NCBI GenBank assembly: GCA_027489955.1
Contig: JAIXYZ010000003.1
Coordinates: forward strand, 1 to 56,764
Direction of reading: 5' to 3'
Source of the DNA: Hyphomicrobiales bacterium
Lineage (GTDB): Bacteria; Pseudomonadota; Alphaproteobacteria; Rhizobiales; Beijerinckiaceae
Length of the DNA stretch: 56,764 nt
The translations under genes were made by a program, and so were the position numbers. The notes below the pieces were generated by a model. That model did not search any database, was not told where the DNA came from, and was given only the letters and a program-made list of their open reading frames with translations. Position 1 is the first letter of the stretch; the number at the start of each line of letters is the position of its first letter. This document shows positions 36,040 through 45,096 of this stretch, in pieces.

Positions 36040-36306
36040 CGGTCTTTCCGGCGTCGGGCCGCGGCGGCGTGTCGAAGGCTGTCGCCTGCCGGGGGAGAAA
36101 TTGCGGGGGGAAGCGCGGCCGGGAGGCCGGCGCGGACCATCGTCCCGGCCATCGCGGGGGGCCATGAGCGCTGATCCAGCCGCTCGGCGCCTCAGTCGAA
36201 GGCCGGGCCCTTAATTCGCCAGAGGGGAAAGCGGGCCGTCATGGGGCGTTCTTTAGCAGCGGCCCAGCGCTTGCGGAAGCCCGGTCTTCGTCACGAAAGA
36301 GCGGGT

Positions 36307-37569
36307 TCAGGCGGCGCGCAGGCTCGACAAGGCGCGCTCGACCTCGCCGCGCAGGCGGGCGGCCTCGGCCATGAGGTGCTCGGCGGCGCGGTCGATCTCG
36401 CCCGACAGGTCCGCCGTCTGGCTGGCGGAGGCGCGCACGGTAGCGACCGAATGTTCCAGCTCGCTGGAGGAGGAGGCGGCCGTCGCGATGCAGCGGGCGA
36501 TCTCCTGGGTGGCGGCGTTCTGCTGTTCCATGGCCCCGGCGATCGACATGGTCATGGAATCGATGACCTCGATCGTCTTGGAAATGCCGCCGATGGCGCC
36601 GACCGCGCCGGCGGCCGCGTTCTGCATGCGGGAGATGTGGCCGCGGATGTCCTCGGTCGCCCGCGCCGTCTGGGAGGCGAGCGCCTTCACCTCGGAGGCG
36701 ACGACGGCAAAGCCGCGACCGGCTTCGCCCGCGCGGGCGGCCTCGATCGTGGCATTGAGCGCCAGGAGATTGGTCTGCTCGGCGATGGCGGTAATGAAGG
36801 TCAGCACCTCGCCGATCTTGGCGCTGGAATCGTCGAGGGCGCGCATCAGCGCGGCCGTGGCGTCCACCTCCTTGACGGCCTTGGTGGCCATCTCGGAGCC
36901 TTCGTTGAGCTGCAGGCCGATCTCGGCGATGGAGCCGGTGAGCTCCTCGGCGGCGGCGGCGGCCATCTGCACGCTCTCGGTGGCGCGGGCCGAGGCCTGG
37001 GCGGCGCCGGTGACCTCGCCGACCGTGGCGCTGGCGGCGCCGCGCACGCTCTCAGTGGAGGAGCGCATGACGCCGGCCGCGCCAGTGAGCGCGGCGACCG
37101 AGGCGTTGATGACGGCATCGAGGGTGGAGGCGGCGGCATCGAGCCTGGCATTGGCCTGCTCGTCGCCGGCGCGGGCGGCGGCGGCCAGGCGCTCCTGCGC
37201 CTGGTTCATGGCGTGGCGCAGGAACTTCAGCGAGCGGGCGAGGTCGCCGGCGGCGTCCTTACGGGCGGCGTGGGGAATGTCCTGGGCGGTGGGATCGGCG
37301 ACAAGGCGGCGGGCGCAGGCGGCCAGATCGTCATGCGCCTCGGCCTTGGCGGAGAACCACATGCCCACCAGCGACAGGCCGGTGACGCCGCAGCTCGCCG
37401 AGACCAGGATGCGCCAGAGCCCATCGGCGGGCAGGAGGAGCCAGGGCAGCGCGAAGCCCCCGGCGGCGACCGCGGCGCCGCCGAACACGGCGATGAGCGA
37501 CTGGCGCTTCAGGGAGGCGGCGGAGCGGGGGCGATGGCCGTCCTGGGGCGAAAGCGCATGATCGGACAT
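36307..37569 (-). CDS. Methyl-accepting chemotaxis protein
   Basis: A 420-residue chemoreceptor. Two hydrophobic segments near residues 25-50 and 53-72 form a short membrane hairpin with almost no periplasmic domain, so it probably senses a cytoplasmic or membrane state. The rest is a long coiled coil. The conserved signalling tip [18 protein letters not shown] then [14 protein letters not shown] binds CheA/CheW. It sits between ribF and ileS, usually neighbours, so it looks like an insertion in that order. A TTAACC half-site (37643-37648, reverse strand) resembles a CtrA site. Confidence 0.92.
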   Translation of the reverse strand: MSDHALSPQDGHRPRSAASLKRQSLIAVFGGAAVAAGGFALPWLLLPADGLWRILVSASCGVTGLSLVGMWFSAKAEAHDDLAACARRLVADPTAQDIPHAARKDAAGDLARSLKFLRHAMNQAQERLAAAARAGDEQANARLDAAASTLDAVINASVAALTGAAGVMRSSTESVRGAASATVGEVTGAAQASARATESVQMAAAAAEELTGSIAEIGLQLNEGSEMATKAVKEVDATAALMRALDDSSAKIGEVLTFITAIAEQTNLLALNATIEAARAGEAGRGFAVVASEVKALASQTARATEDIRGHISRMQNAAAGAVGAIGGISKTIEVIDSMTMSIAGAMEQQNAATQEIARCIATAASSSSELEHSVATVRASASQTADLSGEIDRAAEHLMAEAARLRGEVERALSSLRAA

Positions 37570-37703
37570 CGAAACAAAAGCCCGCTGAAATCGAGGAAGG
37601 CCGAAGCCGGACCGGAACGTCCGTCGACCTTGGGGCGCACGTGGTTAAGGTTCGGTAAGCGCCCCGGCGAAAGCGGTGGCTTTTCCACAGGTTGCAGGCG
37701 CCC

Positions 37704-38666
37704 TCAGGCGCGGCGGGACGCCGGCGCGCCCGCGGCCAGGCGCCGGCGGGCCTGCGCCACGTCGTCATGCATCTGGCGCACCAGCGCGTCCACGTCCTCG
37801 AACCGCTCCTCGGGGCGGATCCAGGCGTGGAAGCCGACCTCCATCGTGCGGCCATAGAGGTCGCCGCGGAAATCCAGCAGGTAGACCTCCAGCAGCGGCG
37901 CGCCGTCGTCGAAGGTCGGCCGGCGGCCGAAGCTCGCCACGCCCTCGAACAGCTCGCCCTCCACCCGGCAATGCACGGCGTAGATGCCGTGGCGCAGGCC
38001 GCAGGCGGGGTCGAGCGCGAGGTTGGCGGTGGGAAAGCCGAGGTCGCGGCCGCGCTTGGCGCCGTGGCGGACGATGGCCCTGACCGACCAGGGCCGGCCG
38101 AGCAGGCGGGCGGCTTCCTCCACGTCGCCCTGCCCCAGGGCGGCGCGGATGGCGGTGGAGGAGACAGGCGCCTCGCCGCCGAAGGCCGCGACGATCTCCA
38201 CGGGGCGGCGGGTCCGCTCGCCCCAGGCGGCCAGCGTCTGCGGGGTGCCGGCCCGGCCCTTGCCGAAATGGAAATCGTGCCCGGCGACGACGCCGGCGAC
38301 GGACAGTTTCCAGCCGAGCAGGTCGTCGAGGAAGGCGTCCGCCTCGATGGCCGCCATTTCAGGGCCGAAGGGCAGGACGAGCGTGGCATCCATGCCCGCC
38401 GCGGCCGCGGCGTCGGCCTTGGCCTGCGGATCGGTGAGCCGGAAGAGCGGCGGCACGGGGCGGAAATAGCTGGACGGGTGCGGCTCGAAGGTCAGCATCG
38501 CCGCCGGGCGCCCAAGACCGTCGGCCATCAGCCGCGTCCGGCGCAGCACGGCCTGGTGGCCCAGATGCACGCCGTCGAAATTGCCGATGGCGACGACCGG
38601 CCGCTCCAGGTCGCGCGGCAGCACAGGCGCGTCGGGCGCGAGCGCGATCAGGCGTCCTGGAAGCAT
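37704..38666 (-). CDS. ribF: Bifunctional riboflavin kinase / FAD synthetase
   Basis: A 320-residue enzyme making FMN and then FAD. The N-terminal adenylyltransferase half has AIGNFDGVHLGHQAVL (GNFDGVHLGH, residues 28-37), LTFEPHPSSYFRP and STAIRAALGQGD. The C-terminal kinase half begins LGRPWSVRAIVRHGAKRG and has DLGFPTANL, then EVYLLDFRGDLYG. It follows the normal bacterial order upstream of ileS, with the chemoreceptor gene between them. Confidence 0.96.
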   Translation of the reverse strand: MLPGRLIALAPDAPVLPRDLERPVVAIGNFDGVHLGHQAVLRRTRLMADGLGRPAAMLTFEPHPSSYFRPVPPLFRLTDPQAKADAAAAAGMDATLVLPFGPEMAAIEADAFLDDLLGWKLSVAGVVAGHDFHFGKGRAGTPQTLAAWGERTRRPVEIVAAFGGEAPVSSTAIRAALGQGDVEEAARLLGRPWSVRAIVRHGAKRGRDLGFPTANLALDPACGLRHGIYAVHCRVEGELFEGVASFGRRPTFDDGAPLLEVYLLDFRGDLYGRTMEVGFHAWIRPEERFEDVDALVRQMHDDVAQARRRLAAGAPASRRA

Positions 38667-38906
38667 GAACGGGGAACCTCGGGCCGGCGGGAGACGAGAG
38701 GCGGAACCAACACCGCCCTCACGCCGGGGTCAAGCGCAGCGGCGGGGCGGGCGGGCGTCCCCGCGACAGGAAATCTCGCCCCGGCTTTCCCGGATTAACC
38801 GGTTTGAAACGGGATTGCTCTATTCCGGAAACGATCGCGCAAGGAAGCGCGGGGTGTGGCGTGGGCGTTTCGCGGTCAGAAGCGAGCGGCGAACGCGGAG
38901 GGGATG

Positions 38907-39332
38907 ATGGCCTTGGACCTGGGAATGCCGATCCTCGTCGTGGACGATTACCAGACGATGATCCGCATCATTCGTAACCTGCTGAAGCAGCTGGGGTTCG
39001 AGGATATCGACGACGCCTCCGACGGAACCAGCGCGCTCGCGAAGATGCGGCAGAAGCGCTACGGCCTCGTCATCTCCGACTGGAACATGGAGCCGATGAC
39101 CGGCTACGACCTTCTGCGCCACGTCCGCACGGACGAGGACCTGAAGCAGACGCCGTTCATCATGGTGACCGCGGAATCCAAGACGGACAACGTCATCGCG
39201 GCCAAGAAGGCGGGCGTGAACAACTACATCGTCAAGCCGTTCAACGCGCAGACGCTGAAGACGAAGATCGAGGCCGTGTGCGGCCGGGCCCCGTCCGCTC
39301 CCGCCGCCGCCGAGGAAGCCGCCGAGGGCTGA
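38907..39332 (+). CDS. CheY-like single-domain response regulator
   Basis: A 141-residue receiver domain with a short Ala/Glu-rich tail. The acidic pocket is Asp13-Asp14 (ILVVDDYQT), the phosphorylation site Asp58 (VISDWNMEPMTG), the switch Thr88 (MVTAES) and Lys110 (YIVKPFN). The WNMEPMTG loop is typical of CheY-type motor regulators. ATG 38907 is chosen over 38904 because GGAG lies 6 bases upstream. It stands alone, near a chemoreceptor gene but not in a che operon. A TTAACC half-site lies about 110 bases upstream (38795-38800). Confidence 0.93.
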   Translation: MALDLGMPILVVDDYQTMIRIIRNLLKQLGFEDIDDASDGTSALAKMRQKRYGLVISDWNMEPMTGYDLLRHVRTDEDLKQTPFIMVTAESKTDNVIAAKKAGVNNYIVKPFNAQTLKTKIEAVCGRAPSAPAAAEEAAEG

Positions 39333-39448
39333 CAACAGCCCTTCCCTGCCGGCGCGTTCCCCTGACATAGCCTTACCGCGAAAAGCGGGCCCGCACCGGA
39401 ACGGGCGCGAGCCCCAAGTTGCGGGAGGACCGCTCCCCGCCGATGCCG

Positions 39449-40762
39449 TCATGCGGCGTCGGGCCGGGGATCCTTGAGGATGTGGTAGAGGATGATCGCG
39501 CCGAAGGTGGCGGTACCGATCCCGTCCAGCGTGAACCCGGCGATCGTCAGCTTGAAATTGCCCGCGCCCAAAACGAGCGCGACGGCCGCGACGATGAGAT
39601 TGCGCGGGTTGCTGAAGTCCACCTTGTTCTCGACCCAGATGCGCCCGGCCGTGGCGGCGATGAGGCCGAACACGACGATGGACAGGCCGCCGAGCACCGG
39701 GCCCGGAATGGTCAGGATCAGCGCGCCGAACTTCGGCGAGAAGCCGAGCAGGATCGCGATCAGGGCCGCCACGACGAAGACCAGCGTGGAATAGATGCGG
39801 GTGACCGCCATCACGCCCATGTTCTCGGCATAGGTGGTGACGCCCGTGCCGCCGCCGGCGCCCGAGAGCATCGTGGCGACGCCATCGCCGATGAAGGCGC
39901 GGCCGAGATACGGATCGAGGTTCCGGCCGGTCATGGCGCCGATGGCCTTGATGTGCCCCAGGTTCTCGGCGACCAGGATGACGGCGACGGGCGCGATGAG
40001 CGCCATGGCCTTGGCGTCGAAGACCGGGGCGGCGAAGGTCGGCAGGCCGATCCAGGCCGCGGCGCCGACCTTCGAGAAGTCGATCGCCGGGCCAAGGCCC
40101 ATCAGGTTCGCCAGGATCCAGTAGGCGAGATAGGCGATGGCGCCGCCGAGCAGGATCGGGATGCGGCGCCAGATGCCCGGCGCGTAGCAGGCGACGACGC
40201 CCACCGCCACGATGGTGAGGATGGCGATCCAGCGGGCGAAGTTGCTGCCGTCCGGATTGCCGAGCGTGCCGGACGCGCTCTGGATCGCGATGGGCGCCAG
40301 GACGAGGCCGATGGCCGCCACGATGGAGCCGGTGACGACCGGCGGCATCAGCCGCTCCACCCAGCGGTGGCCGGCCATGGCGACCACGACGCCGATCAGC
40401 GTGTAGACCGCGCCGGCGGCGATGATGCCGCCAAGGGCGAGGCCGATATTGGGATTGGCGCCCGCGCCGACGCTGGCGCCGGTGGCCGCCAGGACCGGGC
40501 CGATGAAGGCGAAGGACGAGCCGAGATAGCTCGGCACCCGGCCGCCGGTGATGACGAAGAACAGCAGCGTCGCGATGCCCGAGAACAGGATCGAGACGTT
40601 GGGATCGAAGCCCATCAGGATGGGGGCCAGCACGGTCGCCCCGAACATGGCCACCACGTGCTGCAGGCCCAGCACGACCGTCTGCCCGCCGGGCAGCCGC
40701 TCGTCGGGCTGCACGACGCCGCCCTGCTTCAACGTCCAGTCAGGAAAGTAGCCACCCGCCAT
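39449..40762 (-). CDS. NCS2 (nucleobase-ascorbate) family permease, uracil/xanthine type
   Basis: A 437-residue membrane transporter with about 14 membrane segments. Helix 1 carries VVLGLQHVVAMFGATVLAP with the signature Gln-His. The substrate site has ILVAENLGHIKA, GGTGVTTYAENMG and the NAT-like ENMGVMAVTR. This is the UraA/RutG/PyrP-type proton symporter for uracil or related pyrimidines; the exact substrate cannot be read from sequence. It is convergent with the CheY-like gene. No pyrimidine-catabolic genes are nearby. Confidence 0.9.
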   Translation of the reverse strand: MAGGYFPDWTLKQGGVVQPDERLPGGQTVVLGLQHVVAMFGATVLAPILMGFDPNVSILFSGIATLLFFVITGGRVPSYLGSSFAFIGPVLAATGASVGAGANPNIGLALGGIIAAGAVYTLIGVVVAMAGHRWVERLMPPVVTGSIVAAIGLVLAPIAIQSASGTLGNPDGSNFARWIAILTIVAVGVVACYAPGIWRRIPILLGGAIAYLAYWILANLMGLGPAIDFSKVGAAAWIGLPTFAAPVFDAKAMALIAPVAVILVAENLGHIKAIGAMTGRNLDPYLGRAFIGDGVATMLSGAGGGTGVTTYAENMGVMAVTRIYSTLVFVVAALIAILLGFSPKFGALILTIPGPVLGGLSIVVFGLIAATAGRIWVENKVDFSNPRNLIVAAVALVLGAGNFKLTIAGFTLDGIGTATFGAIILYHILKDPRPDAA

Positions 40763-40900
40763 CGTCGCCCCCCTCAGAGCCTGCACCAGAGGCGCGGACG
40801 GCATCCTTCCATGGACGGGCCGCGCCCTCCGCAAGGTAACCCTGCGCGGCGCGATCCCGCGAGAGCGCGGGGCGGACTTATCAACCGTTCAGATGGAGGG

Positions 40901-41917
40901 TCAGACGCTGCGGCCGCGATCGATGGCGCGGCGCACGACCTCGCGCACCTCGCGATCCGACAGGAAGAGGTCGTGGCGGATCACGCCCCAGCCGAAATCG
41001 GACGCGTCGGCGACGCGCACGCCCAGGCTCTCGAGCGTGTCCCGGTCGGCCGCGCCGGCCCTCGGCACGCCGCCCGCCAGGCGCCGGGAGACGGCGAGCG
41101 CGCGATCGTTGACGGCGGTGATGAGCGTCATGCGCTGGGCCACGGGCCCGAGCCGCCGCACGCCGGCGGTGAAGACGTCGGCGTCGATGTCGGGCGCGGC
41201 GAAGACCACCGCGCCGAAGCGCATGGCGAGGTTGCCCGCGCCGCGCACGGCCGCCATCTCGCGCAGGGTCTCCAGCGTCAGCCACCCGCCCATGGAATGG
41301 GCGACGACGTGGATGCGCCCGATGGTCTGGCTGTCGGCGAGGGTGGCGAAGAGCCGCGACAGGGCATCGCGGGAATAGAGCGCGCTCTCGCGGTCGTAAT
41401 TGTAGTCCAGCAGCCCGCCCTTGGAGGGCCAGGTGAAGGCCACGGTGACGCCCCTGAATCCGATGGCGTCGGAGAGCTGCGCGGCGTTGGTCACCGAGGT
41501 CTCGAAGGCCTCGTTGTAGCCGTGGATATAGATCATCACGTCCTGGCCGGAGGCGCGCTCGGCGAGGCGCGCGAGCTGGTCCTCGGCGGCCAGCGGCGTG
41601 ACGCCCGCGATCGACCAGTCGCCGGACACGACCGACGCCGCCCGGGACACGAGCGAGGCCGGCGGGGCGGCGAAGGCGACGCGCACGGTCTCAAGCTCGC
41701 CGCGCTCGCCGCCGTAATGCGGCCCGCCGGTGCCCCCGGCGATGCGCTTGCGGTTGGTGACCGCGTAGAGGAACCGGTCCTCGGCCATGCGCGAGCGGCG
41801 GCCCTCGTCCTCGCTTCCGGCGAGCGAGCCGGTGATGGACGGCAGGCAGCCGCCGAGCGGCAGGGCCGCGCCGGCGGCGAGGAGGCGGAGCGCGGAACGG
41901 CGCGAGAGATCGATCAT
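40901..41917 (-). CDS. DUF900-type alpha/beta hydrolase lipoprotein
   Basis: A 338-residue protein with an Arg-Arg signal (SRRSALRLLAAGAALPLGGC). The Cys after LGG makes it a likely lipoprotein, exported perhaps by Tat. The hydrolase domain has VMIYIHGYNEAFE, FTWPSKGGLLDYNYD and the elbow HVVAHSMGGWLTLE with the nucleophile Ser, then VVFAAPDIDADVF. This is the DUF900 esterase pattern. The substrate is unknown. ATG 41917 is chosen for the signal; an upstream open frame is not family-like. Confidence 0.88.
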   Translation of the reverse strand: MIDLSRRSALRLLAAGAALPLGGCLPSITGSLAGSEDEGRRSRMAEDRFLYAVTNRKRIAGGTGGPHYGGERGELETVRVAFAAPPASLVSRAASVVSGDWSIAGVTPLAAEDQLARLAERASGQDVMIYIHGYNEAFETSVTNAAQLSDAIGFRGVTVAFTWPSKGGLLDYNYDRESALYSRDALSRLFATLADSQTIGRIHVVAHSMGGWLTLETLREMAAVRGAGNLAMRFGAVVFAAPDIDADVFTAGVRRLGPVAQRMTLITAVNDRALAVSRRLAGGVPRAGAADRDTLESLGVRVADASDFGWGVIRHDLFLSDREVREVVRRAIDRGRSV

Positions 41918-42063
41918 GACGGGTCCGGTCGGGGAATCGAGGGCGGCGCGGACACGGGCGCCCGGGACGGCCCGCCACTGACCCTCCAAGCTGGGCGAAG
42001 TTAAGGCGGCGGGCGACCGCGCGCGCGATTGACGGATCGGGCCACTGGGCGCATGGCACGCCC

Positions 42064-43410
42064 ATGTCAACGACCGATCCCGCTTCCGACACCCGACCCG
42101 ATCCCGCGCCTGCCGATCCAGCGCCCGGCGCGTCCCGACCGGCCGGCCCGTCCCCTGCCCCGCGCGTCCTCGTCGTGGGTGCGGGCCCCGCCGGCCTGAT
42201 GGCCGCCGAGATCCTCGCCGGGTCCGGACTGGCGGTGGAGATCGTCGACCGCATGCCCTCCCCGGCGCGCAAGTTCCTGATGGCGGGACGGGGCGGGCTG
42301 AACCTGACCCATTCGGAGCCGCTCGACCGGTTCCTCACCCGTTACGGCGACGGCGGCGGCTGGATCGGCGCGATGGTTGAGGCCTGCCCGCCCGAGGCGC
42401 TGGCCGCGTGGGCGGCTTCCCTGGGCGAGCCGACCTTCGCGGGCTCGAGCGGGCGGATCTTTCCCCGCAGCTTCAAGGCTTCGCCGCTGCTGCGCGCCTG
42501 GCTGCGGCGGCTCGACGGGCTGGGCGTCAGGCTCGTGCCGCGCACGGCCTGGATCGGGCCGGACCATGAGGGCGGCGCGCGCCTTGCCGGCCCCGAGGGC
42601 GAGCGGATTGTGCGCGCCGACGCCGTGCTGCTGGCGCTTGGCGGCGCGTCCTGGCCCCGGCTGGGCTCCGACGGGGCGTGGCAGGCCGCGCTTGGCCGTG
42701 CGGGCGTGCCCCTCGTGCCGCTGGCGCCGTCGAACGCGGGCGCGACCATCGCGTGGTCCGACACGATCCGCGATCGGTTCGCCGGAACGCCGCTCAAGCG
42801 CATCGCGCTCGCCTGCGGCAGCCGGAGCGTGCGGGGCGAAGCGGTGGTCACCCGCCAGGGGCTGGAGGGCGGCGCGGTCTATGCCCTGTCTGGGGCGCTG
42901 CGGGGGGCGCTGGCGGCCGGGGGCGCCGCCGCGCTGACGCTCGACCTGCGGCCGGACCTCGACCTCGACGCACTCGCCCGGCGGATCGGCAAGGCGGAAA
43001 AATCCGTCTCGGTCTCCAACCGGCTGCGCCGCGCGGGGCTTCCCGCCGCGGCCGCCGCCCTGATGCGCGAGGCGCACGGGGCGGCCCTGCCCTCCGATGC
43101 CGCCGCTCTCGCCCGGCTGGCGAGGGCGGTGACGCTGCCGGTCTCCGGCCTGTCGGGGCTGGAGCGCGCCATTTCCAGCGCGGGCGGAGTCGCCCGCAAG
43201 GGCGTGGACGAGAACCTGATGCTGAAGGTCATGCCGGGCACGTTCGTCGCCGGCGAGATGCTGGACTGGGACGCGCCGACGGGCGGCTACCTCCTGACCG
43301 CGACGATGGCGAGCGGCGTCGCCGCCGCGCGCGGCATCCTGCGGCGGCTCGGCGTCGCCGAGGTCACCCCGCGCTGGCTGTCGCCGCCGGACCCGGCGCC
43401 TCGCTCCTGA
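42064..43410 (+). CDS. FAD-dependent oxidoreductase (HI0933-like, TIGR03862 type)
   Basis: A 448-residue flavoprotein. After a 30-residue Pro/Ala-rich N-terminus the Rossmann FAD site reads VLVVGAGPAGLMAAEIL, then AGRGGLNLTHSEP, LLALGGASWPRLGSDG and a C-terminal GEMLDWDAPTGGYLL. These match HI0933-family flavoproteins, and the GGYLLT ending fits TIGR03862. The cellular role is unknown, perhaps redox modification of an RNA or small thiol. It is divergent from the lipoprotein gene. Its 3' end overlaps the convergent transporter gene by 47 bases. Confidence 0.9.
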   Translation: MSTTDPASDTRPDPAPADPAPGASRPAGPSPAPRVLVVGAGPAGLMAAEILAGSGLAVEIVDRMPSPARKFLMAGRGGLNLTHSEPLDRFLTRYGDGGGWIGAMVEACPPEALAAWAASLGEPTFAGSSGRIFPRSFKASPLLRAWLRRLDGLGVRLVPRTAWIGPDHEGGARLAGPEGERIVRADAVLLALGGASWPRLGSDGAWQAALGRAGVPLVPLAPSNAGATIAWSDTIRDRFAGTPLKRIALACGSRSVRGEAVVTRQGLEGGAVYALSGALRGALAAGGAAALTLDLRPDLDLDALARRIGKAEKSVSVSNRLRRAGLPAAAAALMREAHGAALPSDAAALARLARAVTLPVSGLSGLERAISSAGGVARKGVDENLMLKVMPGTFVAGEMLDWDAPTGGYLLTATMASGVAAARGILRRLGVAEVTPRWLSPPDPAPRS

Positions 43411-45046
43411 GGCGGGAGGCGCGCAGGTCGCCGGACGCCTCCAGGATCGGATAGGCGATCGAGGTGATGTGCGCGTTGATGCGCTTGAGGTCGCGCAGGA
43501 TGTCCAGGTGCAGCGCGCTGGTCTCCAGCGACGCCACCGTGCCCTCGCGCAGGCGCTTGAGGTGGTTCTCGGTGGCGCGCTTCTCCATGTCGCGCAGCTT
43601 GTCCTTCTCGGCGATGAGCTGGCGCGCGAGCTCGACGTCCCGGTTGACGAAGACGTTGATGGCGCGGCGCATCTGGTCGGTGACCTGCCGGTGGAAGGAG
43701 ACGATCTCGCTCCAGCCCTCGGGCGAGAACGAGGTGCGGCTCTTCTGCTTCTTGGCGGCGAGCTCGAGCAGGCTCTTGTCGATGATGTCGCCCGCATGCT
43801 CCAGGTTCGTCGTGAACAGGATGAGGTCGAAGCAGCGGCGGCTCTCGTCGTCGGTCAGCGTCCCGCGGGTGAGGCGGGTGAGGTAGAGCTTCACGGCCTC
43901 CTGCAGCGCGTCGACCTGATCGTCGATGCGGGAGATTTCCTGGCGGCGGCGGCTGTCGGACGCCTCGAACGTCCCGAGCGACTCGCGCAGCATCACCTCG
44001 ACCATGTCGGCAAGGCGCATGACCTCGCGGGTCGCGCCGGCGAGCGCGAGCTGCGGGCGCTCCAGCAGCGCGTCGTCCAGATGCGAGAGCTTGACCTCGC
44101 CGCCCTGGGCCTGCGGCTCCTTGACGACCTTCTCCAGCACCCGGGCGGCAAGGCCCGTGAGCGGCAGGAAGACCAGAGCCAGGACGACGTTGAAGGCGGT
44201 GTGGAAATTGGCGAGCTGGCGGACGCCGTCGGCGGCCAGGGCCGACATGGCGGCGGAAATCTGGTCCACGAAGGCGAGGACGAGAAGCGCACCGATGACG
44301 CGGAAGGCGAGGTTGCCGAACAGGATGCGCCGGGCGGCCGCGCCGGAGCGCAGCGACAGGCCGATGGGGATGAGGCCCGAGCCGACATTGGCGCCCAGGA
44401 TCAGAGCCATGGCGAGCGGCACCGACAGGAGGCCGGACGAGGCGAGCGTGATGAAGAGCAGGATCACCGCGACGCTGGAATGGATGAGCCAGGTCAGCAC
44501 GGCGGCGATGAGCATCGCCAGCAGCGGATCGTCGCCCAGGCGCTGGAGGATGAAGGCGAGGACCTCGCTCTGCCGCAGCGGCGCAGAGGCCTGCACGATG
44601 AGGCCGAGGGACAGGATCATCAAAGCCAGGCCGATCGCCACGCGGCCGAGCTGCTTCACGATGGGCGTGTCGGAGATCATGAAGGCGCCGACGCCGATGA
44701 TCATCAGCACGGGCACCGCCGATTGCAGGTTGAACGACAGGACCTGCACGACGATCGTGGAGCCGATGTCGGCGCCCAGCATGACCGCGAGGGCGGGCGC
44801 GAGCGCGATGAGCGAGCGCTCGGCGAAGGACACGAGCAGCAGGCCGGTGGCGGTGGAGCTCTGGAGCGCGGTGGCCACCATGATCCCGGCGGCGCAGGCG
44901 CGCACCGGCCCCTTGGTCGCCCGGGCGATGGCGCCGCGCAGCCGCTCGCCGAAGGCGCGGAGGATCCCGGTCTTCACCATGCGCGTGGCCCAGATGAGCA
45001 GGGCGACGCCGCCGAACAGATGAAGCAGTACCGAGTGTCCGGCCAT
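43364..45046 (-). CDS. Na/phosphate cotransporter with PhoU-like domain
   Basis: A 560-residue protein. The N-terminal half has two inverted repeats of membrane helices, carrying VATALQSSTATGLLL and TWLIHSSVAVILL, the QSS(T/S) motif of NptA/NPT2 transporters. The second repeat has His in place of Gln. The C-terminal 210 residues are helical PhoU-like (TTNLEHAGDIIDKSLLEL, DMEKRATENHLKRL). It imports phosphate with sodium. The start ATG 45046 has AGGAGG 12 bases upstream. A PHO-box-like site lies 130 bases upstream within surE. Confidence 0.93.
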   Translation of the reverse strand: MAGHSVLLHLFGGVALLIWATRMVKTGILRAFGERLRGAIARATKGPVRACAAGIMVATALQSSTATGLLLVSFAERSLIALAPALAVMLGADIGSTIVVQVLSFNLQSAVPVLMIIGVGAFMISDTPIVKQLGRVAIGLALMILSLGLIVQASAPLRQSEVLAFILQRLGDDPLLAMLIAAVLTWLIHSSVAVILLFITLASSGLLSVPLAMALILGANVGSGLIPIGLSLRSGAAARRILFGNLAFRVIGALLVLAFVDQISAAMSALAADGVRQLANFHTAFNVVLALVFLPLTGLAARVLEKVVKEPQAQGGEVKLSHLDDALLERPQLALAGATREVMRLADMVEVMLRESLGTFEASDSRRRQEISRIDDQVDALQEAVKLYLTRLTRGTLTDDESRRCFDLILFTTNLEHAGDIIDKSLLELAAKKQKSRTSFSPEGWSEIVSFHRQVTDQMRRAINVFVNRDVELARQLIAEKDKLRDMEKRATENHLKRLREGTVASLETSALHLDILRDLKRINAHITSIAYPILEASGDLRASRLRSEAPGPAATASAG

Positions 45047-45096
45047 AATGGGTTCGGCCCTCCTGGGGTCAAAGGTTGAGACGGATCGCGCCCGCG

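Noticed and set aside
33283-36174. 963-codon open frame antisense to ileS
   Set aside because: Same mirror effect. The ileS strand carries HIGH, KMSKS and editing motifs throughout.
38670-38900. Possible tRNA in the gap before the CheY-like gene
   Set aside because: No acceptor/T-arm pairing or GTTCRA motif in the right place; only a promoter-like AT-rich patch.
39419-42004. 861-codon open frame antisense to the NCS2 permease and lipoprotein hydrolase
   Set aside because: Low-complexity Asp/Gly/Arg/His translation spanning two real genes and their promoter region.
43364-43410. Frameshift or fusion where the flavoprotein and symporter genes overlap
   Set aside because: Both C-termini read normally on opposite strands; a 47-base convergent overlap is enough to explain it.
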